Shown here: piece by piece, positions 1 to 7,730 of the stretch
Layout of the letters: each line of letters starts with the position of its first letter
How positions within the stretch are numbered: the stretch's first letter is position 1
DNA from: Candidatus Fimenecus excrementavium
GTDB taxonomy: Bacteria > Bacillota > Clostridia > Oscillospirales > Acutalibacteraceae
Direction of reading: 5' to 3'
Length of the DNA stretch: 64,000 bases
Assembly: GCA_018712805.1 (NCBI GenBank)
Contig: DVGI01000030.1
Location: 18,358 to 82,357 of the forward strand
Made by a program: the position numbers and the translations under genes
The notes under the pieces: model-generated
The model's input: the letters and a program-made list of their open reading frames with translations, nothing else
What the model was told of the DNA's origin: nothing
Database searches by the model: none

Positions 1-2
1 CG

Positions 3-602
3 GAAGTGCAGTTTTCCGGTGTTGAAATTCTTTGGACGGACAGCGAAACAGTGCTTTCCGTTTTGCGTGACAAACCCGTAAACACTTCGTCGCGGCTGTT
101 GTTTTTTGACGGTGTTTCACAAGAGCAGATGGAAGAAAACCTCACCCTCCTGCGCCGGTCGGGAAGTATCCTGAACAGCGAAACCTCTTTTGACAATCAG
201 AGGCTTGCTTCCTTAAAAGAAAAAGAACTGCCCCAAATGCTTTGCGTTTTGGGCATTGCCGTTGTCGGATTTTGCTGTGCGGCGGCAATCTTCGTGCAAA
301 ACGCCCGGTATTGTTTAAAGGTGTATTTCCTTTGCGGGGCAACACGCCGGCAAAACGCCGCGGTTTGCTTTACGGCGTTGCTGTTCGTCGTTTTGCTCGC
401 GGTTTTGCCGTATTGTATTCTTTTGCCGGTTGCCGGAACGCTCAACTGGTTTGACTGGTGTTATGCGTTCACCAAAGTCGGGTTCTTGGTGGTCGGCGGT
501 TTCGCGGCGGTGTTTTTATTGCTTGCTTTGATTACCGTCGCCTGCCTTTTCGCCCGACAGCTTGAACCATCGAAACGAAAAAGGAGAAAGCAATATGCTT
601 GA
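3..602 (+). CDS. ABC transporter permease, FtsX-like, C-terminal part (5' end outside window)
   Basis: The reading frame is open to the left edge, so this is the last ~200 residues of a longer protein. After ~77 mostly polar residues, probably an extracytoplasmic loop, come three hydrophobic segments at about residues 78-97, 118-143 and 158-182 of the visible part, then a short basic cytoplasmic tail. This is the usual C-terminal layout of FtsX/MacB-type permeases. The stop overlaps the start of the next gene, an ABC ATPase, so the two very likely form one transporter. The substrate cannot be read from the sequence. Family assignment rests on topology and on the partner gene. Confidence 0.7.
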   Translation, partial: EVQFSGVEILWTDSETVLSVLRDKPVNTSSRLLFFDGVSQEQMEENLTLLRRSGSILNSETSFDNQRLASLKEKELPQMLCVLGIAVVGFCCAAAIFVQNARYCLKVYFLCGATRRQNAAVCFTALLFVVLLAVLPYCILLPVAGTLNWFDWCYAFTKVGFLVVGGFAAVFLLLALITVACLFARQLEPSKRKRRKQYA

Positions 603-1281
603 AGTGCAAAATCTTTCCAAAACCTATAACCCGGGGAAAAAGAATGCCCTTGCGGCGTTACATGACGTTTCCTTGACCATTGCCGACGGAGAAATGGTCG
701 CCGTAACCGGGACTTCCGGCGCGGGGAAATCGACGCTTTTGCACATTTTGGGCGGGGTGCTTTCGTTTGACACGGGCAGTTACCACCTTGACGGCGAAGA
801 GGTCGGCAACCTTTCGGAAAAGAAGCTCGCCGTACTTCGCAACCGCAAGGTCGGCACGGTGTTTCAAAGCTTTTTGCTGTTGCCGGACAACACCGTCCGC
901 GAAAACGTGGAAATCCCCCTGCTTTTTGCGCGCGTGCCGAAGAAAAAACGGCGGGCGCTTTGCCAAAAGGCGTTGGAGCAAGCCGGTATTCCCGAACTTT
1001 CCGACCGCTCGGTCAGCGCGCTTTCCGGCGGACAGAAGCAGCGCGCCGCCATTGCCCGCGCGATTGTCAATCAGGCGCAATATATTCTCGCCGACGAGCC
1101 GACCGGCGCGCTCGACTCCAAAACCGCCGCTTCGATTTTCGACTTGTTCCGTCAAATTGCCGACAGCGGGCGCACGGTTGTAATTGTCACCCACGATTTA
1201 CAGCTCGCCGCGCGCTGTGACCGCCAAATTGTGTTAAAAGACGGCGCCGTGGTAAGCACCGACGGAAGCGAAAGCATTTAA
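595..1281 (+). CDS. ABC transporter ATP-binding protein (LolD/MacB-like)
   Basis: Cytoplasmic ATPase of 228 residues that would energise the permease encoded just upstream. It has a Walker A motif (GTSGAGKST, about residue 40), the ABC signature LSGGQKQR, Walker B followed by DEPTGALDS, and the switch histidine in VTHD. The sequence around DEPTGALD is typical of ATPases paired with FtsX-like permeases. The ATG at 595 is preferred over an upstream in-frame start at 562 because an AAGGAG site lies a few bases before it and the N-terminus then begins directly with the domain. The start overlaps the permease stop by 8 nt, suggesting translational coupling. The gene is followed by a strong terminator. 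Confidence 0.9.
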   Translation: MLEVQNLSKTYNPGKKNALAALHDVSLTIADGEMVAVTGTSGAGKSTLLHILGGVLSFDTGSYHLDGEEVGNLSEKKLAVLRNRKVGTVFQSFLLLPDNTVRENVEIPLLFARVPKKKRRALCQKALEQAGIPELSDRSVSALSGGQKQRAAIARAIVNQAQYILADEPTGALDSKTAASIFDLFRQIADSGRTVVIVTHDLQLAARCDRQIVLKDGAVVSTDGSESI

Positions 1282-1349
1282 CTGCGCGCCCCCGGGCACA
1301 TAGAAAATTGCGCCTCGTAGATATATTTTAACTATTGCAATATAAAAGG

Positions 1350-1391
1350 AAAAAGCACAGCAGAAAGAAGTCTCTCCGCTGTGCTTTTTTG
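1350..1391 (+). terminator. Rho-independent terminator after the ABC operon
   Basis: GCACAGC (1355-1361) pairs with GCTGTGC (1378-1384). A run of A precedes the stem and TTTTTT follows it, so it could act in both directions. It closes the ABC transporter operon. Confidence 0.85.
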
Positions 1392-1435
1392 TATGGAAAT
1401 TTTACTATGATTCGCTAACCTATAATTTAATCAAA

Positions 1436-2112
1436 GCCGATACCGGGCGGCAAAGCGAAAGGTCACAGCGCACTACCTGCGCGATTTGTTGTGCGGCAGC
1501 CCGCACCGCGTTCGGTGTGCCCGGCGGCAGCGGCGGTCTCTACGATTTGCTCGATGCTGATTCCGGGCGGCAAAGCGAAAGGTTACAGTTCACTGCCTAC
1601 GCGTATTCGCTGCGGTCGGCACCGCCGCGATTCACCGCGCGTTGGCACGCACGCGGCTGTTCCTATGATTTATGCAACGCCGATTCCGGGTTATAAACGT
1701 AAAGATTCTATTCACGCTACCTACGCGAGGTCGGCGTGCCCGGCGGCACCGGGGAACCCCCGGCGAGGGTTCCCCACGATAAAACAGTCCGCCGGACTGT
1801 TTTATCTCCCCTCCTGCGCTTTTCATAGGAACGAGATTTCGCCCTGTGCGCATGGCGACCAAAGGCGCCGCCTTTGGATTGGGCCGCCTTTGAAAAGGCG
1901 GGCGAAACTTCACTTTCGGGCAGGTAGTTTGCAAAAACATTCCGCTTTTTTGCCCGACCGAAATATTCATCAAAGTTGATACCGGCTCTAAAAAGTCAAA
2001 ACATTCACGAACTGCCTACGCGAGGTCAGCGTGCCCGGCGACTGTTTGCAATATTTGTGCCAAGCCGATTCCGGGTCGAGATGGTGTATTTTAAAACTCG
2101 CTCCCTACGTGT
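1436..2112 (-). repeat. Intergenic repeat field with five family-D elements
   Basis: No convincing gene is present between the ABC terminator and the MBL gene. The stretch contains five minus-oriented copies of family D, starting near 1436, 1556, 1679, 1975 and 2064. Read on the minus strand each copy has a short GC hairpin head (for example GTGCC with GGCAC), then AATCGCG followed by TAG/CAG, a T/A-rich middle and an end like CCGGTATCGGC. One family-A element is interleaved at 1751-1962. ORFs here are read through repeats and are not believed. Confidence 0.75.
1751..1962 (-). repeat. Family-A multi-hairpin element, copy 1
   Basis: About 212 nt in five successive stem-loops between GCCCGAAAG-like and GGGTTCCCC-like ends. 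This copy differs from the others in two stems by paired changes. The second stem reads CCAAAGGCG/CGCCTTTGG, and the third has CGCC/GGCG where others have CGCT/AGCG. It lies between convergent genes. Four other copies occur in the window. Confidence 0.85.
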
Positions 2113-2986
2113 GTTCGGCGTGCCCGGCGGCACCGGAGTGGATTTCGATTTCGCCGTTGTCGTCAAATTCGGCGATTACACCGTCTTCGTCCACCGTGGT
2201 GTGCAACTCGGCGTGGGCAACGTGGCGCAGTTTCCATTTGACGTCAGGGTAAATGCGCCATTTCACGTTCGGCACGACGGCATAGCGCGGGGCAAGCTTT
2301 TTTAGGAAATAAGCCGACGAGGACCCGACATAACCGTGGTGACCGACTTTTAATAAATCGACTTTCCCCACGCGGTCGGCAACGCGGCGTTCGTCGCCGG
2401 TTTTGTAATTCAAATCACCGACAAGCAGCGCGCGGACCTTGCCCAGTTCCGCGAGCACAATCACCGAGTTGACGTTTTCGCCGTATTTCGGGAAACGCGG
2501 CTGATTTTCGTAATAGAAAAACGTCAGCGCAAACGCGCCGAGCGTTGTTTTTTCGCCGTTAAAATCTTCGACAATCTGCGCGCCGACTTTTTCGAGCGCG
2601 TCATACATTTGGTCGTGGACTTCTTCGTTGTCCCAGCGTTTGCGTTCCAAAATAAACACGCGCTCGCCGTCGTAGCGGCGCAAATAGCCTTTTTTTACGC
2701 GGATTTCCGGGTGTAAAATCACCGTGTCAAATCCGCCGAGGTGGTCGGAGTGGGCGTGCGTGCCCAAAACAAAATCCAGCGTGACGAGCCCGTCTTCGCC
2801 GCGTGCGTGTTCCAAAAGGTAGTCGACAACCGCCTGTTCATAGCCCGGACGCTTTAAATGGGGCTTGTCGGCGGGGAAATCGTTGTCTTCGGCGGCGTCG
2901 ATTAAGGCAAAATGCCCGTTACTTTCGAGCAGGATGCAGTCCGATGGGCCGGTGTTCAAGAAGTGAATTTTGTTTTGTCCGCGCAT
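2105..2986 (-). CDS. MBL-fold metallohydrolase, ComEC C-terminal-domain-like
   Basis: Predicted cytoplasmic hydrolase of 293 residues. The metal-binding motif THAHSDHLGG (HxHxDH) and the downstream motifs LLVGDLN and VGHHGYVGSS are typical of the beta-lactamase fold found free-standing and as the C-terminal domain of the DNA-uptake protein ComEC. Substrate is unknown. The ATG at 2986 is chosen because GGGAGGAG lies eight bases upstream; a longer reading to 3043 has no such site. It overlaps the end of the HAD gene by 68 nt and is last in the operon. The last ~11 codons and the stop lie inside a family-D repeat, so the C-terminus is probably repeat-derived. Confidence 0.85.
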   Translation of the reverse strand: MRGQNKIHFLNTGPSDCILLESNGHFALIDAAEDNDFPADKPHLKRPGYEQAVVDYLLEHARGEDGLVTLDFVLGTHAHSDHLGGFDTVILHPEIRVKKGYLRRYDGERVFILERKRWDNEEVHDQMYDALEKVGAQIVEDFNGEKTTLGAFALTFFYYENQPRFPKYGENVNSVIVLAELGKVRALLVGDLNYKTGDERRVADRVGKVDLLKVGHHGYVGSSSAYFLKKLAPRYAVVPNVKWRIYPDVKWKLRHVAHAELHTTVDEDGVIAEFDDNGEIEIHSGAAGHAEHT

Positions 2987-3824
2987 CTTGTGCGCCTCCT
3001 CCCAAAACATAAGTCTTAATCGCTTTGGCGACTGCGTTTTCATCGTTGGAGCAAAGCACCGCCACCGCCTCTTCTTTCAGCGCGTCGCAGGCGTTTGCGA
3101 CCGCGAGCGGCACGCCCGCCGCGGAAAGCAGGGTCAAATCGTTGCGGCTGTCGCCGATTGCGGCGGTTTCGGCGCGTTCAAGCCCCAAATGCCGCTGCAA
3201 GCGCGAAAGCGTCGCGCCTTTGTTGACGCCTTTTTGCAAAATTTCCATGTTGTTCGGCATGGAAGTGGTCAGCTCCACGCTCGAAAGCGTCTGAAGCCGC
3301 GAGAACGCTTCTTCGCGTTCTTTTAGGTCGCTGAAAAAGACGTTGAACATTTCGGCGCGGTTGGCGCGTGACGCCAAAAAGGCGGGAAGTGCGGCAACGC
3401 CTTTGCGGGTTTTCGTAATGACCGGGCGATAGATAGGCTCGATCCGATAATGGTCATAAGAAGCCGCGTTGAGCTTTGCGGCGTCGGTCACCGGCACGCC
3501 GCCGGTATAAACTTCTATCATTGTGTCATATTCCGACAAAATCGCAAGCAGTGCGCGCACGAGTTCGGGCGCAAAACAGCTTTTCCAAACACAGTTGCCG
3601 GCCGCGTCGTAAAGCGTCGCGCCGTTGGAGCAAATGCAATGGGTATAAGGCTTTTCCACGCGCAAAACTTCCGGCATTTCATAAAAGCTTCGCCCGGTTG
3701 CGGGCGTGACAAAACAACCCGCCGCCACCGCCCGGGCGAGGGCGTCGAGGTTTTCGCGGCTGATTTCCCCCGAAGAGTGAATGCAAGTGCCGTCTAAATC
3801 CGTTGCAAACAATCGAACCGCCAT
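2919..3824 (-). CDS. Cof-type HAD-IIB family phosphatase
   Basis: Cytoplasmic phosphohydrolase of 301 residues. Motif I is DLDGT (residues 9-13, nucleophile Asp) and motif IV is GDSRND near residue 223. A Cof-type cap domain lies between them and GVNKGATL precedes motif IV. Such enzymes usually dephosphorylate sugar phosphates or flavin/nucleotide phosphates; the specificity cannot be read here. The start is one base beyond the stop of the upstream GtrA gene, and the 3' end overlaps the MBL gene, so all four genes are probably co-transcribed. The last ~25 residues extend past the normal HAD fold and coincide with the overlap. Confidence 0.88.
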   Translation of the reverse strand: MAVRLFATDLDGTCIHSSGEISRENLDALARAVAAGCFVTPATGRSFYEMPEVLRVEKPYTHCICSNGATLYDAAGNCVWKSCFAPELVRALLAILSEYDTMIEVYTGGVPVTDAAKLNAASYDHYRIEPIYRPVITKTRKGVAALPAFLASRANRAEMFNVFFSDLKEREEAFSRLQTLSSVELTTSMPNNMEILQKGVNKGATLSRLQRHLGLERAETAAIGDSRNDLTLLSAAGVPLAVANACDALKEEAVAVLCSNDENAVAKAIKTYVLGGGAQDARTKQNSLLEHRPIGLHPARK

Positions 3825-3825
3825 G

Positions 3826-4350
3826 TCAACCCTTCTTTCTCTGGCGCTGAATCACGAACCGCTCCAGCGGATAGGTCCAAATGGTCGGGACGTTGATAAT
3901 CAGGCATTTCATCAAAAGTTCGGTGACCGGCGTGCTCCAGCCGTTGTTTTGCATAATCGTGCCGACCACCCCGCCGAGCCAGGTGTCGAACAAAATGGTA
4001 AACACGACCATAATCACATACAAAAAGCTGCTGAGCGCCGCGTTAACGTCGGAGTGAAAGGTCAGCTTGCGGTTGATCAGATACGCCGCGACGTAGCCCG
4101 CGGTTGTCGAAATCGCATAAGAATAGAGATAGCCGCGATATTCAATCCGCAAAAAGCGCAGCAGCGCGTTGTCGGTGACCGGCACGGCGTTGAGCTCGTC
4201 GAACACAAAATATTGCAAAAACAAATAAATGCTGACGTCGAGCGCCGTGGTGACGACGATACAAATATTAAATTTTATGAACTTCCACCATTCCGGGTGC
4301 CGCACGGCAAAGGTCGGCTTTTCGGCGGCAGGCGCGGTGTTTTTTTTCAT
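3826..4350 (-). CDS. GtrA family membrane protein (second of a tandem pair)
   Basis: Small polytopic membrane protein of 174 residues with about four hydrophobic segments after a short polar N-terminus, including FIKFNICIVVTTALDVSIY and a second helix with an Asn-Arg-Lys (NRKLTF) motif. GtrA-like proteins are thought to help move lipid-linked sugars across the membrane, mainly from work on O-antigen glucosylation and wall teichoic/arabinogalactan systems. It is clearly paralogous to the gene immediately upstream, with shared motifs GYLYSY, NRKLTF and LPTVWTYPL-like. Only 3 nt separate the two genes. No glycosyltransferase partner is next to them. Confidence 0.8.
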   Translation of the reverse strand: MKKNTAPAAEKPTFAVRHPEWWKFIKFNICIVVTTALDVSIYLFLQYFVFDELNAVPVTDNALLRFLRIEYRGYLYSYAISTTAGYVAAYLINRKLTFHSDVNAALSSFLYVIMVVFTILFDTWLGGVVGTIMQNNGWSTPVTELLMKCLIINVPTIWTYPLERFVIQRQRKKG

Positions 4351-4353
4351 AAA

Positions 4354-4860
4354 TTACGAATCCTTCTTCTTTCTGTGAATGACAAAACGGCTTAACGGAT
4401 AGGTCCAAACGGTGGGGAGCGTCATGACGACGAGCTTTAAAAGCATATCCACCCAGAAATTGCTCCAGCCGTTGTTGGTAACGATTGTGCCGAGGAACGC
4501 GCCGAACCAGGTGTTAAACGTGATGGTGCAAATGACCATAATCGCATATAAAATGCTCGAAACTAAGGGGTTGGCGTCGGCTTTAAAGGTCAGCTTTCGG
4601 TTCATTAAGAACGCGGCGGCGTAGCCGATGATGGCGGAAATCAAATACGAATACAAATAACCTTTATATTCAATCCCGAGGAATTCGAGCACGGGGCTGT
4701 TTTCCACGGGAACGCCCTGCAACGAACGGAAAACACCGTATTGCAGCACGGCGTAAACCGCCATTTCCAAAATCGAAGTGCTCGCACCCGTAAAGGTAAA
4801 TTTTATAAATTTCCAAATTTCACTGTGTTTTTCAACAAACGCTTTCGCTTTTTCTTTCAT
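4354..4860 (-). CDS. GtrA family membrane protein (first of a tandem pair)
   Basis: 168-residue membrane protein with four hydrophobic segments and the motifs FIKFTFTGASTS, GYLYSYLISAIIGY and NRKLTFKAD, matching the GtrA/DPMS-like family. It is the first gene of a leftward operon (GtrA, GtrA, HAD phosphatase, MBL hydrolase). A promoter is visible 18 nt before the start. The two copies have drifted well apart, so the duplication is old and they may work as a hetero-pair. The proposed role in lipid-linked sugar transport is family knowledge, not shown by this context. Confidence 0.8.
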   Translation of the reverse strand: MKEKAKAFVEKHSEIWKFIKFTFTGASTSILEMAVYAVLQYGVFRSLQGVPVENSPVLEFLGIEYKGYLYSYLISAIIGYAAAFLMNRKLTFKADANPLVSSILYAIMVICTITFNTWFGAFLGTIVTNNGWSNFWVDMLLKLVVMTLPTVWTYPLSRFVIHRKKKDS

Positions 4861-4877
4861 GGTCGCGCTCCTTGTTC

Positions 4878-4907
4878 ATTGTATCATATAAAATCTTTAC
4901 TTCGCAA
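4878..4907 (-). promoter_or_regulatory. Probable sigma-A promoter of the GtrA operon
   Basis: Read on the minus strand: TTGCGA (4907-4902), an 18-nt spacer, then TACAAT (4883-4878), with the first ATG of the operon 18 nt further on. Confidence 0.5.
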
Positions 4908-4990
4908 GCATAACATATCGGAAGGCATCGGACAACCGACTTAACACAGACTTAACACAGGTTTACGGGAAGTCTTCGACAAAACCAAAA

Positions 4991-5025
4991 CAGCGAAAAG
5001 ACCCGGTGCAAAAGCACCGGGTCTT
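4991..5025 (-). terminator. Terminator of the surface-protein operon
   Basis: AAGACCCGGTGC and GCACCGGGTCTT form a perfect 12-bp stem with a 4-nt loop, followed on the minus strand by a T-rich stretch. It lies 14 nt past the stop of the last surface-protein gene. Confidence 0.9.
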
Positions 5026-5038
5026 ATTCAGCTAAAAT

Positions 5039-6136
5039 TTATGCAGTTTCGTCTTCGGCTTCATCGTCTTTCTTTCTGCGCAAAATCGGCAGGAGGATCA
5101 GGAACGCGGCAAACACGAACAGCACGGCTGCCAAAACCGGGTTTTCCCGCAGGATTGCGCCTGTTTGAGAAATAATCGGAATGTTGGTATCCGTCTTACC
5201 GCCGTCATCCGGCGTGGTCGTGGGTTCTTCGGGGACGGGCGCGGTCGGCGCTTCGTCCGGTTGAAGAAGAATGCTGCCGTCGTCTTGGACGACAAAGTTC
5301 AAATAGATTTGCTTCGTCCCCGCGGGAACGGTGACGAGCTGTGTGCCGTTCGCCAAACGAACGACGGTCATTTCTGTTGCGCTGTCGCTCACGGTGACCG
5401 AAAAGCCCTCTTCGCCGGCAAGGTTGCCGTCTTTGTCATAAATCGAAACGGTGTGGTAGCCGTCTTTAATGACATCTACGCGATAAGCGCCGTCTTCGTC
5501 GGCGGTCGCTTCAAACTCGCCGAGGTCGAAAACCAGCTTCGCGCCGGGCATCGGGTCATCTTCGCCGTGATAAACGTGGCCGGACATTGCCATGCGAATG
5601 CACGGGTCGCCGTGATGGTCACCGCCGCCGGGTTCGGTGGTCGGTTCATCAGGGTCTGTGGTCGGCTCATCAGGGTCTGTGGTCGGCTCATCAGGGTCTG
5701 TGGTCGGCTCATCAGGGTCGGTGGTCGGCTCATCAGGGTCGGTGGTCGGCTCATCAGGGTCGGTCGGGTTTTCCGCATCTGCGCATTTTTCAAAAGTGAA
5801 AACAATGTGCATATCGGTGTTGACGCTCGCAATGGTCAGCTGGCCGTAAGCCAGTTGGTCGGTAACGTCCTGGCCGTTGATGCGCACCGATTTCAGGTGA
5901 CTGTCCATTTTCGCAATGACGTCCAAACGAAGGCTGTCAAAGCGCGCCACCGAAAACGCGGCGCCGTTTTGCACCACAGAACCGTCACGGAGGACATAGC
6001 CCCCGTCGTTATACGCAACGGTAATTTCATGGGTGTCCGGAACAACGGTCTTTAAGGTCGCGCTGTCTGCAAATGCGCCGAGCTGAATCCCGAAGCAAAG
6101 CAGAAGCGCCAAAAACACGCTGGCGACTTTTTTCAT
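5039..6136 (-). CDS. Secreted membrane-anchored surface protein with Thr-Asp-Pro-Glu repeat stalk
   Basis: 365 residues with an N-terminal signal peptide (MKKVASVFLALLLCFG, cleavage after AFA). A beta-rich segment follows to about residue 120, then six heptads of TTDPDEP type, then a second beta-rich domain resembling a carboxypeptidase-regulatory/prealbumin fold (GHVYHGEDDPMPGAKLVF). A threonine/proline linker, a transmembrane helix at about residues 332-353 and a basic-then-acidic tail (RRKKDD) complete it. The C-terminus looks like a cell-wall sorting signal, but only SQTG is seen and no clear LPXTG. It may be sortase-anchored by a variant motif or stay membrane-anchored. It is the last gene of the operon starting at 14915 and is followed by a terminator. 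Confidence 0.8.
   Translation of the reverse strand: MKKVASVFLALLLCFGIQLGAFADSATLKTVVPDTHEITVAYNDGGYVLRDGSVVQNGAAFSVARFDSLRLDVIAKMDSHLKSVRINGQDVTDQLAYGQLTIASVNTDMHIVFTFEKCADAENPTDPDEPTTDPDEPTTDPDEPTTDPDEPTTDPDEPTTDPDEPTTEPGGGDHHGDPCIRMAMSGHVYHGEDDPMPGAKLVFDLGEFEATADEDGAYRVDVIKDGYHTVSIYDKDGNLAGEEGFSVTVSDSATEMTVVRLANGTQLVTVPAGTKQIYLNFVVQDDGSILLQPDEAPTAPVPEEPTTTPDDGGKTDTNIPIISQTGAILRENPVLAAVLFVFAAFLILLPILRRKKDDEAEDETA
5646..5771. repeat. Six 21-bp tandem repeats inside the surface-protein gene
   Basis: Six in-frame units of 21 bp, beginning TCATCAGGG at 5646, 5667, 5688, 5709, 5730 and 5751. Each encodes one TTDPDEP-like heptad on the minus strand. Units differ only at one or two positions (TCTG versus TCGG), so the array is prone to change length by slippage or recombination without breaking the frame. 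Confidence 0.95.
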
Positions 6137-6176
6137 GAAACCACCCCTTTCTTTATTTTGAAAATTCTATGGTGTG

Positions 6177-6701
6177 TTACGGAGTCGGCGCGTTGTAGGT
6201 GACGGTATAGGTCAGCGTGCCGGTATATGCCGCGATCGGTACGCCGTCATATTCCTCTTTAGCAATCGAAACCGACGGTGCTGCTGTCGGGGCTGCGCTG
6301 TTGTTGACTTCCGTGAAGTGTGTGCTGCCGCCGTTTGTAAGCGTGTAGGTCAGGGTGCTTGCGGTGTTTTCGTTGGTCATTTCGCCGCCGTTGTTCGCCG
6401 CAACAGAAACATCGAGAGAAGCGCCGAGCAAAAGCTGAGAAGTCACGGTGTAGGTGGCGCTTTTCGCATTGGTGTCACCCCAGGCAAATTCAAACGAAGC
6501 GGGGAACGTCACAGAATAGGTATAAGCGTCGGCGCCTTCGGTATTGGTGGTCTTGGTCACCACATCAACGGTTGCTTTCTGGGCGCCGTCCGGGCCCGCG
6601 GCGGGTTCATCTTTGCTGATTGTGATATCCGCGGCAAACGCCGGAACCGTCAGCGCCGCGAGCATGGCAACTGCCAACAAAACAGAAATTATCTTTTTCA
6701 T
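6177..6701 (-). CDS. Small secreted beta-domain protein, paralogue 5
   Basis: 174 residues: signal peptide (MKKIISVLLAVAMLAAL, cleavage after AFA), then a cysteine-free, Thr/Val-rich domain. It carries the landmarks of the local family: a TFPASFEFAWG segment (others have TYPAE.. IPWG), a mid LxYTL segment and a final strand GTLTYTVTY. It is the most divergent of the five: the second conserved Trp is Tyr here (EEYDGVP). Function unknown; probably an extracellular structural or matrix subunit. It has its own ribosome site and sits in the same operon. Confidence 0.75.
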   Translation of the reverse strand: MKKIISVLLAVAMLAALTVPAFAADITISKDEPAAGPDGAQKATVDVVTKTTNTEGADAYTYSVTFPASFEFAWGDTNAKSATYTVTSQLLLGASLDVSVAANNGGEMTNENTASTLTYTLTNGGSTHFTEVNNSAAPTAAPSVSIAKEEYDGVPIAAYTGTLTYTVTYNAPTP

Positions 6702-6740
6702 TGCAGGTTTCTCCTTTTCTGAAATTTACAAAACCGGAAA

Positions 6741-7205
6741 TCAGACAATTTCCGCGGTATAAGTAATTGTGTCGGTATATTCCGCAATCGGGGCTTCGTC
6801 CCAAGCGCTCTGTGCGACAGTCACGGTGATGGCTTTCGTTGCGGTTTCCGCAGCGCCTGCGGTGTAAGCGGTGTCACCGCCGAGGGTGTAGGGCAGCTCC
6901 AGCGCGTTATAGGTCATAATGCCGTCGCTGGTCGCTGTAACCAGAAGCTGTTTACCGGTTTTCAAGTGGGTTTCCACAGTGTAGTTGCTGGAAACTGCAG
7001 CAGTCGAATTCCACGGCACGGAGATTTCCGCGTCATAGGTCACGGTGTAAGCACCGTCACCGGTCACAGCTGAAGTATCGGTTTTCACGGTTGCGCCGCC
7101 GGTTGCGGGGTTGCCGCCGGTTTGATCTAAGGTCGCGGCAAACGCCGGAATCATCAGCGCCGCAAGCATCATAACCGCCAATAAAACAGAAATTACTTTT
7201 TTCAT
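6741..7205 (-). CDS. Small secreted beta-domain protein, paralogue 4
   Basis: 154 residues with signal peptide MKKVISVLLAVMMLAAL and a mature domain of about 130 residues. Family landmarks: YTVTYDAEISVPW, then a strand ending in LLVTA, then LPYTLGGD, then SAWDEAPIAEYTDTITYT at the C-terminus. No cysteines, no membrane anchor and no sorting signal. Spacing to neighbours is 27-39 nt, with a good GGAGG site. The fold resembles bacterial pilin/coat-type beta sandwiches that end in Y.DT(L/I)T, but the family is not one I can name. Confidence 0.75.
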   Translation of the reverse strand: MKKVISVLLAVMMLAALMIPAFAATLDQTGGNPATGGATVKTDTSAVTGDGAYTVTYDAEISVPWNSTAAVSSNYTVETHLKTGKQLLVTATSDGIMTYNALELPYTLGGDTAYTAGAAETATKAITVTVAQSAWDEAPIAEYTDTITYTAEIV

Positions 7206-7232
7206 TGTGTTTCCTCCTATCGGTCAAAAGCC

Positions 7233-7703
7233 TTACGGGTTGACAATCGTCGCTTCAAAGGTCAAAGTGTCCGAATAGCTGTCCACGGGAACGTCGCCCC
7301 AAGCGGTAACATTGATGTTCAGCTCATAATCCGTGTCCACAAACGGACCGATGCCGGTGACGTTGGTGCCTGCACCCGACAGGGTGTAAGGCAGTTGCTT
7401 CCCGGTAGCGCTCGCCATCGCCGCGTTATCCTGCTTGACGGTAACGTTCAGCGTTGCGGTCGGAATAAGCTGGGTGGTGACGTTATATTGAATCGTTGTG
7501 TCCACCGTGCCCCACGCGATTGTGGTTTCGGCGGGATAGGTTACGGTGTAATAGCCGCCGGTTGCTTCCAAATTGTCATAATTGGTTTTCACTTCAGCGG
7601 TGTCGCTTGCGGGGTTGCCGTCCGCTTCGGTCAGGGCAAACGCCGGAACCATAAGCGCCGCAAGCATCGCAACGGCCATTAAAACAGAAATTACTTTTTT
7701 CAT
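7233..7703 (-). CDS. Small secreted beta-domain protein, paralogue 3
   Basis: 156 residues: signal peptide MKKVISVLMAVAMLAAL, then family landmarks YTVTYPAETTIAWG, LNVTV, LPYTLSG and VTAWGDVPVDSYSDTLTF. The signal-peptide DNA is almost the same as in the neighbouring paralogues, whereas the mature part is clearly different, consistent with duplication followed by divergence of the exposed domain. No enzyme motif is visible. Part of the leftward surface-protein operon. Confidence 0.75.
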   Translation of the reverse strand: MKKVISVLMAVAMLAALMVPAFALTEADGNPASDTAEVKTNYDNLEATGGYYTVTYPAETTIAWGTVDTTIQYNVTTQLIPTATLNVTVKQDNAAMASATGKQLPYTLSGAGTNVTGIGPFVDTDYELNINVTAWGDVPVDSYSDTLTFEATIVNP

Positions 7704-7730
7704 AATAAAAACTCTCCTCTGCGAACCTTA

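Noticed and set aside
1491..1979. Open frame of 162 codons in the first repeat field
   Set aside because: It runs through D and A elements, has no ribosome site and similar peptides appear in other repeat copies, so it is repeat translation.
1436..2112. Regularly spaced repeats resembling a CRISPR array
   Set aside because: Units are ~50-75 bp with unequal gaps of 88-296 bp, diverged from each other and themselves structured; no cas gene is present. They belong to a dispersed element family.
5039..5160. LPXTG sorting signal in the repeat-stalk surface protein
   Set aside because: The C-terminus has the hydrophobic helix and basic tail, but the nearest motif is SQTG without LP; not enough to call sortase substrate.
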